A stretch of 64,000 nt of DNA from Carnegiea gigantea (taxonomy: Eukaryota > Streptophyta > Magnoliopsida > Caryophyllales > Cactaceae), in contig JAKOGI010002295.1 of assembly GCA_029747015.1 (NCBI GenBank), forward strand, positions 12,501 to 76,500, read 5' to 3'. Positions within the stretch are counted from its first letter, which is position 1, and the number at the start of each line of letters is the position of its first letter. A program made the translations under genes and the position numbers. Below the pieces are notes generated by a model. That model ran no database searches. It was given only the letters and a program-made list of their open reading frames with translations, and had not been told where the DNA came from. This document shows positions 59,099 to 64,000 of the stretch, in pieces.

Positions 59099-60893
59099 TC
59101 AGGGAGCAGGGGGTGGTTGCGTTTGCAGGGGAGGGATGCTAGGGGCAAGAGTGGAGAGAAGTGCAAGCAAATCTTCATGGCGTTTGCCCGAGAGAGCTCG
59201 TTCCTCAGCAAGAGCAGCCTTGACAGCTGAGAGCTCATCTTTGAGGCGAGCATTGTCCTCAAGAACAGCCTCAACCTTGATGGAAGGTTGTCCAGAAACA
59301 GGTGGTCGAGGTGGTCGACGACCTTGTTTGGAGACTGACCCTTCGCCAACCTCATAGCCACACCCTAGTAAGGTGTCAACGCCAAATTCCATAGCCAAGA
59401 TCATGTGCCCGGGTGGTGTTCGCAATTCGCTCTATGTGGCGAATCATGATTGCAGGGAGGTTTACTGGTTCCTCCCGATCCAGTAGGTCCACCAGACATT
59501 GATCGAAGGCATCTGCTGAGTTTCGCCCTTGACCTCGCGGTATTATGTTCTTGATGGTGAACATAAACAGTAGTTGGTGTAGGGAGGTCATTTCACCCTT
59601 CTTAACCGAGAGGGGTGTTCTCAGGCCCTGTTTTTGACTAAGGCGTTTGGACACCTCCAAGAGCCTGGCTGTTTCTAGGGCCGTTTTGTCTTCCCTCACA
59701 TACACAGCAAATCCACGAGAGGGGATGCCCAGAATATCACTCAGGGTGGCTTCATCAAAGGAAAAATGACACGCATTGACGGCACTTGTCACCACCCCAT
59801 TTGTGACAGAGCAGTTGGCATAGAATTCAGCCAACTCGGGCACAGAACACCCTTGCTGGGTGTTTGCAAACAACTCAAGCCAGCCTTGGGCTCGAAGCTT
59901 GTTCAAGAACACCCCCAGACCCTGTTCCTCGAAAAAGCTTACATTCACTACCTTCCCCCTGATGACATTGCGCTTCAGCAACTGCGCATGTTTGTCAGAC
60001 ATAGGAGAGGGAGTGAACTGCTTTGGGCGTTTAAGGACAGGAACAGAGGTGGTAGTTTCTGGTAGGGGGGCTGTTCTGGGCTTTCGCTTGAGGGGTGTTT
60101 TGGCAGGAGAGGGCTTCACAGCAGGTTTATTGGTTGGTTTTGGAGGAGATTGTTCTTCAGAGGACTCGGAAAACACCGGTGTCCCCTGTTTGAAGGTGGT
60201 GTTCTCAGAGTCAGAACTCGAGAACCCTTCAGAAGAAGAAGAAATCTCCTCGATGATAGGAGTAGAGGGTTTGGAGGTACGAGGAGCGGATTGAAAAGCG
60301 ATTCTCGCAGACTTGCGAGAGGGCTTAGAGGATTGAGGAGAAGAGGGAGTTTGTGAGGGTTGAGACCTTGGTTGTGGCCTTGTTCTTGGCGTTCTACTAC
60401 GCCTAGCCACGATTTTCACCCTCTTCCTTTTCTCTCCAGTTCGAGCGACCGGAGTGGGGGTTTCAGCCTCAGGGAGAGAATTCTTCTCGAGACTCTCCTC
60501 GGACGACTCATTCGACTTCCCTTGGAAGTCAACAGGCAGATCCTCCACAACCACACCTTCGACAGAGGCAGCCCCTGTTTCTGTCGCGGTGTCAGAGAAC
60601 AACCCAGAAGAACAGGGCTCAAAATTAAACCCTTCAGGGGTTTCCAAGAATTGTTCTTGAGACCCCGACTTTGTTCCCTCTGACTCAACTAAAATGGGAC
60701 AAGCAATTGCCCCTACGAGGAACACCAATTCCCTTCCACATTCAAAGGGAATATCATCCATCCCCATTCCCACTGATTTTAGAGACAAGCGATTCAGAAA
60801 TTATAAAGGCTTGTAAAGAATTGGGCGAGAAGGAGCAGGAATTGAGGAAGAAAGAACGAGGGCTTTTGATTGAAGAGTGTTGTTGGAAGCCAT
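59099..60893 (-). pseudogene. Sirevirus envelope-like ORF (one stop, one frameshift)
   Basis: ATG at 60893 begins MASNNTLQSKALVLSSS and the frame runs 30 codons to a TAA. It then continues in the same frame for about 470 residues to 59376, rich in Ser/Pro/Lys with a basic stretch (KRKRVKIVARR), followed by a more ordered half (WLELFANTQQ, LGIPSRGFAVYVRED, SLHQLLFMFTIKN). A frameshift near 59376-59425 leads into a last piece (HMILAMEFGVDTLLGCGY, a short coiled coil EDNARLKDELSAVKAALAEE) ending at 59099. Sireviruses carry such an ORF after pol; its role is unproven and no infectious function is implied. Confidence 0.75.
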
Positions 60894-61392
60894 TGTTGCT
60901 AGAGGAGAGAGATTAGGGTTTAAGGAGTTTGCAGGATGTTCGGTTTTTTCTTGAGGGCAAGACGAACGATAGTACTAAGAGCAGGGCATAAAAAGAGAGA
61001 GAGAGAGAGAGAGAGCAGCCGAATCTTTGAGAAGATCTCTTGAATTGCAACGGGTAGGAGCAATAACATCTTGTGCCTTGGGAAGGAAAGCAAACACACC
61101 GAGCAACCAAGGGGCGTACCTGTTCTCTGTATTATGCCACCGAGCAACCAAGGGGCATACCTGTTCTCTGTATTATGCCTGTTCTTTGCCGTCTGATCTG
61201 ATTCGACTGAATGGCATTAAGACGGCTCCAGTACATCCCCTTATGCTGTACTAAGTAGATAAGAAAAAAAATGCATGCAATACGGGCATATGCAATCACA
61301 TCCGTTATTAATAAAATTTGCAAACAGGGGGAGAGAACAGGGTGTAAAGGTTGATCTTACCAAACCCAGTTCATGTTCTGGAAACAGGTATC
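60894..61392 (-). other. Spacer between Sirevirus pol and envelope-like ORF
   Basis: Contains a (CT)n run near 60995-61017 and two 41-bp tandem units (about 61098-61138 and 61139-61179, beginning ACCGAGCAACCAAGGGGC). No ORF was recognised. It may hold signals for expression of the downstream ORF. Confidence 0.6.
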
Positions 61393-62190
61393 TCAGGGTG
61401 TTCTCACCAACCCTAGTTCCAGTCTATTTCTCTCAAAAAGGTCTCTAGCTAGTGCCTTAGTGAATATATCAGCAATCTGACTTTCCGTTGAGCAAAAATT
61501 CATAGAGATTAAACCCTTTTCAACATTATCTCTCAAGAAATGATGTCGAATGTCAATATGCTTTGTTCTTTTATGTTGACATGGATTTTTGGCAATGTTA
61601 ATTGCACTTGTGTTATCACAAAAAATAGGAATGCATCCAATGTCAACACAAAAGTCCTTAAGCTGTTGCCTTATCCACAACAGTTGAGCACAACATGAAG
61701 CTGCTGCAACATATTCAGCTTCTGCCGTGGACATGGCAACTGAATGTTGCTTCTTGGTAGCCCAAGATACCAAACAAGGTCCAAGAAAGTGAGCCATACC
61801 TGAGGTACTCTTTCTATCAACTAGGAATCCAGCATAGTCAGCATCAGCATATCCAACAAGATCAAAATTGCAACCTTTAGGATACCATAGAGCTAAATTG
61901 GGTGTATGTTTCAAATACCTTAGTATCCGTTTAACAGCCTTAAGATGAGTTTCCTTAGGATTAGACTGAAAACGGGCACATAAACCAACACTAAAAACAA
62001 TATCAGGTCTACTAGCGGTTAGGTATAAGAGTGACCCAATCATACCCCGATAGAGTTTCTCCTCAACTGAGGGACTCCCATCATCCATAACCAACTTGGT
62101 TGAAGGAGAAATAGGAGTGTCTATGGGTTTGGCCGACTCCATCCCAAAACGCTTAAGTAATTCCTTGATATACTTTTGCTGATGGATCAT
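61393..62190 (-). pseudogene. Sirevirus pol, C-terminal part (end of RT, RNase H)
   Basis: 265 open residues. KYIKELLKRFGMESAKPIDT and YRGMIGSLLYLTASRPDIVF are the end of RVT_2. RNase H motifs GYADADYAGFLVDRKSTSG, MSTAEAEYVAA and IFCDNTSAINIAKNP retain the acidic residues. It ends LGLVRTP. It lies in a different frame from the integrase-RT part because of a one-base deletion near 62240. Confidence 0.88.
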
Positions 62191-62222
62191 GGTGCCGTTT
62201 GGAGTTTGCTTGATTTGTAAGC

Positions 62223-64000
62223 CTAAGAAAAAATTAAGCTCACCATCATGCTCATCTCAAACTCACTCCTCATCATATTTGAAAATTCATTGCATAAATC
62301 ATGATGAGTTGCACCAAATATGATGTCATCAACATATATTTGGACAATCAAAAAATGTTCCCCCTTAGATTTTAGAAACAAGGTATTGTCTACCTTGCCT
62401 CTTCTAAAATCATTTTCAAGTAAAAATCTTGACAACCGTTCATACCAAGCTCTTGGAGCTTGTTTTAAACCATAAAGTGCCTTGTCAAGTTTAAAAACAT
62501 GATTTGGAAAATCACCATTTTCAAAACCAGGGGGTTGTTTGACATACACCTCTTCTTTAAGGTATCCGTTTAGGAATGCACTTTTAACATCCATTTGATA
62601 TAGCTTGATTTCCATATGAGCTGCAAAGGCTATTAAAATTCGAATAGCCTCAATTCTAGCAACTGGTGCAAAGGTTTCTTCGTAATCGATCCCTTCTTCT
62701 TGATTGTATCCTTGTACAACCAGCCGTGCCTTGTTTCTGGTGACTGTTCCTGACTCATCCAGTTTGTTTCGGAACACCCACTTGGTTCCAATGATTGTTC
62801 TCTCTGCAGGTTTAGGTACAAGGTGCCATACCTTGTTTCTTTCAAATTGATGAAGCTCTTCTTGCATAGCCGTGATCCAATCTGAATCTGCAAGAGCTTC
62901 ATTCACACTTTTTGGCTCAATGTTAGAAAGAAAAGCATAGAAAGCACAAAAATTCTTCAGTTTAGATCTAGTTTGCACTCCAGTATTAATATCTGACAAG
63001 ATTTGATCAAGAGGATGCGAACTATGGTGCTTCCATGGTCGTGGAGTAAGAGGATCCACAGACACATGCTCTGTTCTAACTGAAATGTGTGTAGGATCAG
63101 GCTCAAGAACACCTCCTGATCCTGTTTCTGCACCTGTTTGTAACCTTATTCCTGAAGAACATGGTTCCGAACAGGGTTCAGCGGTGTTTTCCCCTGTTTG
63201 GTGTTCACCTTGCCTGCTGTTCTGAGGAACACCTTCAGGAGTTGTTTTCTCCATGGTGTTCTTACCTCGTTTATCTTGGAGCAACACTTCTTTTCGAACA
63301 AGACCTAATTCAAGTTCATCTTCCTGTGCATCATTCTCACTCAACACGTTAGATTCATCAAAAAGTACATGCACACTTTCCTCAACACACAAGGTTCTTT
63401 TGTTAAAGACTTTGTATGCCTTGCTGTGAGAAGAATAGCCAAGAAGTATTGCCTCATCACTTCTTGGATCAAACTTTCCTAAGGCATCCTTCCCATTATT
63501 ATGCACAAAACACTTACAACCAAATGTCCTTAGGTGCGTAATATTGGGTTTTCTGCCTTTGAAAAGTTCATAAGGAGTTTTATTCAACATAGGTCTGATC
63601 ATGCATCTATTTATAATGTAACATGAGGTGTTCAATGCTTCTGCCCAGAAATACCTAGGAAGACCACTAGCAATAAGCATTGTTCTGGTCATGTCTTCCA
63701 GGGTGCGATTTTTGCGCTCAACCACCCCATTTTGTTGGGGTGTTCTTGGAGCTGAGAAGTTATGATCAACACCATGTTCATTACAATAGTTGATAAAACT
63801 TGCATTTTCAAACTCAGTTCCATGATCAGATCTTAAGCTGATTAAGGAGTGTCCTACTCTCTTTTCAACCTTTTTGAGAAAGGCAATAAAATTCTCAAAG
63901 GTTTCATCCTTGGATGCCAAAAACAAGGTCCAAGTAAATCGAGAGTAATCATCCACTACAACAAGCACATACTTTTTCCCACCTCTACTGGTTACCCTCA
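62223..64000 (-). pseudogene. Sirevirus pol, integrase and reverse transcriptase (partial at window edge)
   Basis: The frame is open from the window edge to 62223, about 590 codons. The integrase core shows VDDYSRFTW (first Asp), LRSDHGTEF (second Asp) and [16 protein letters not shown] (Glu), then [19 protein letters not shown]. Reverse transcriptase follows: [19 protein letters not shown] start, [46 protein letters not shown] and [13 protein letters not shown] (YVDD). The frame fails near 62240, where one G appears missing in a run, ending the ORF in SLIFS. All catalytic residues seen are intact. Confidence 0.9.

Larger units (their letters stand above)
57258..64000 (-). mobile_element. Sirevirus-type Copia retrotransposon, 3' part (runs off the right edge)
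   Basis: Minus-strand order from the window edge is integrase, reverse transcriptase, RNase H, a spacer, an envelope-like ORF, multiple polypurine tracts and a long 3' LTR. Extra ORF after pol, long LTR and repeated polypurine tracts mark the Sirevirus (SIRE/Maximus) group. It inserted beside the 5' end of the right Helitron; TTTAG at 57253-57257 should be its target duplication, with the partner outside the window. The frame breaks are few, so it is the youngest coding element here. Confidence 0.9.

Overview
This window is a repeat-dominated piece of an angiosperm nuclear genome, probably from a eudicot, though the species cannot be read from the sequence. The evidence is a three-exon NAC transcription factor gene with plant-type splice sites, plant lineages of Copia and Gypsy retrotransposons, a TRIM, a hAT-type element and RPA-carrying Helitrons. 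No rRNA, tRNA or CRISPR array was seen, and there are no operons.

Left part (1-18,000). A minus-strand NAC gene resembling the ANAC090 group runs from 8801 to 996. All three exons can be joined in phase (8801-8636, 3482-3211, 1355-996). Exon 2 has one in-frame TAG, so this copy is a near-intact pseudogene or a null allele. Its 5.2 kb intron 1 holds a Gypsy gag-protease fragment with one LTR (3990-8226) and an orphan LTR plus primer site (3524-3835). Intron 2 holds a MITE. Upstream come a region of dispersed GCTCACTAAA words (9530-10830), a complete TRIM (12551-13005, target duplication CTTAT), a non-autonomous hAT element (14374-15521, duplication GATGTGAT), TA-rich microsatellite and a 5'-truncated Copia element.

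Middle (18,000-38,400). A full-length but dead Copia element (21281-26262, duplication GTAGG) lies beside a decayed Sirevirus-like LTR with several polypurine tracts. Next is a low-coding region with two 60-bp exon-like blocks. A 3,077-bp TGTAAC-terminated element (A, 31134-34210, duplication TTGGG) and a tandem duplication of about 367 bp follow.

Right part (38,400-64,000). The most striking structure is two diverged autonomous-type Helitrons facing each other. The left copy (plus strand, about 38432-45719) and the right copy (minus strand, about 57251-45720) each encode a Rep-helicase and an RPA70-like protein, and together form an imperfect palindrome with arms of about 7.3 kb. The right copy ends at 45720 in a Helitron-like hairpin plus CTAA, exactly where the left copy breaks off. 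This suggests that the right Helitron inserted into the left one. The left copy has lost the HUH histidines but keeps the tyrosine motif; the right copy shows the reverse. A second TGTAAC-type element (B, 53480-56527, duplication TTGCC) sits in the right copy, and the matching empty site is in the left copy. A Sirevirus (3' LTR 57258-58821, envelope-like ORF, pol) runs off the right edge.

Coordinates and splice sites come from reading the sequence by eye. Family names rest on recognised protein motifs. No alignment or database search was run.
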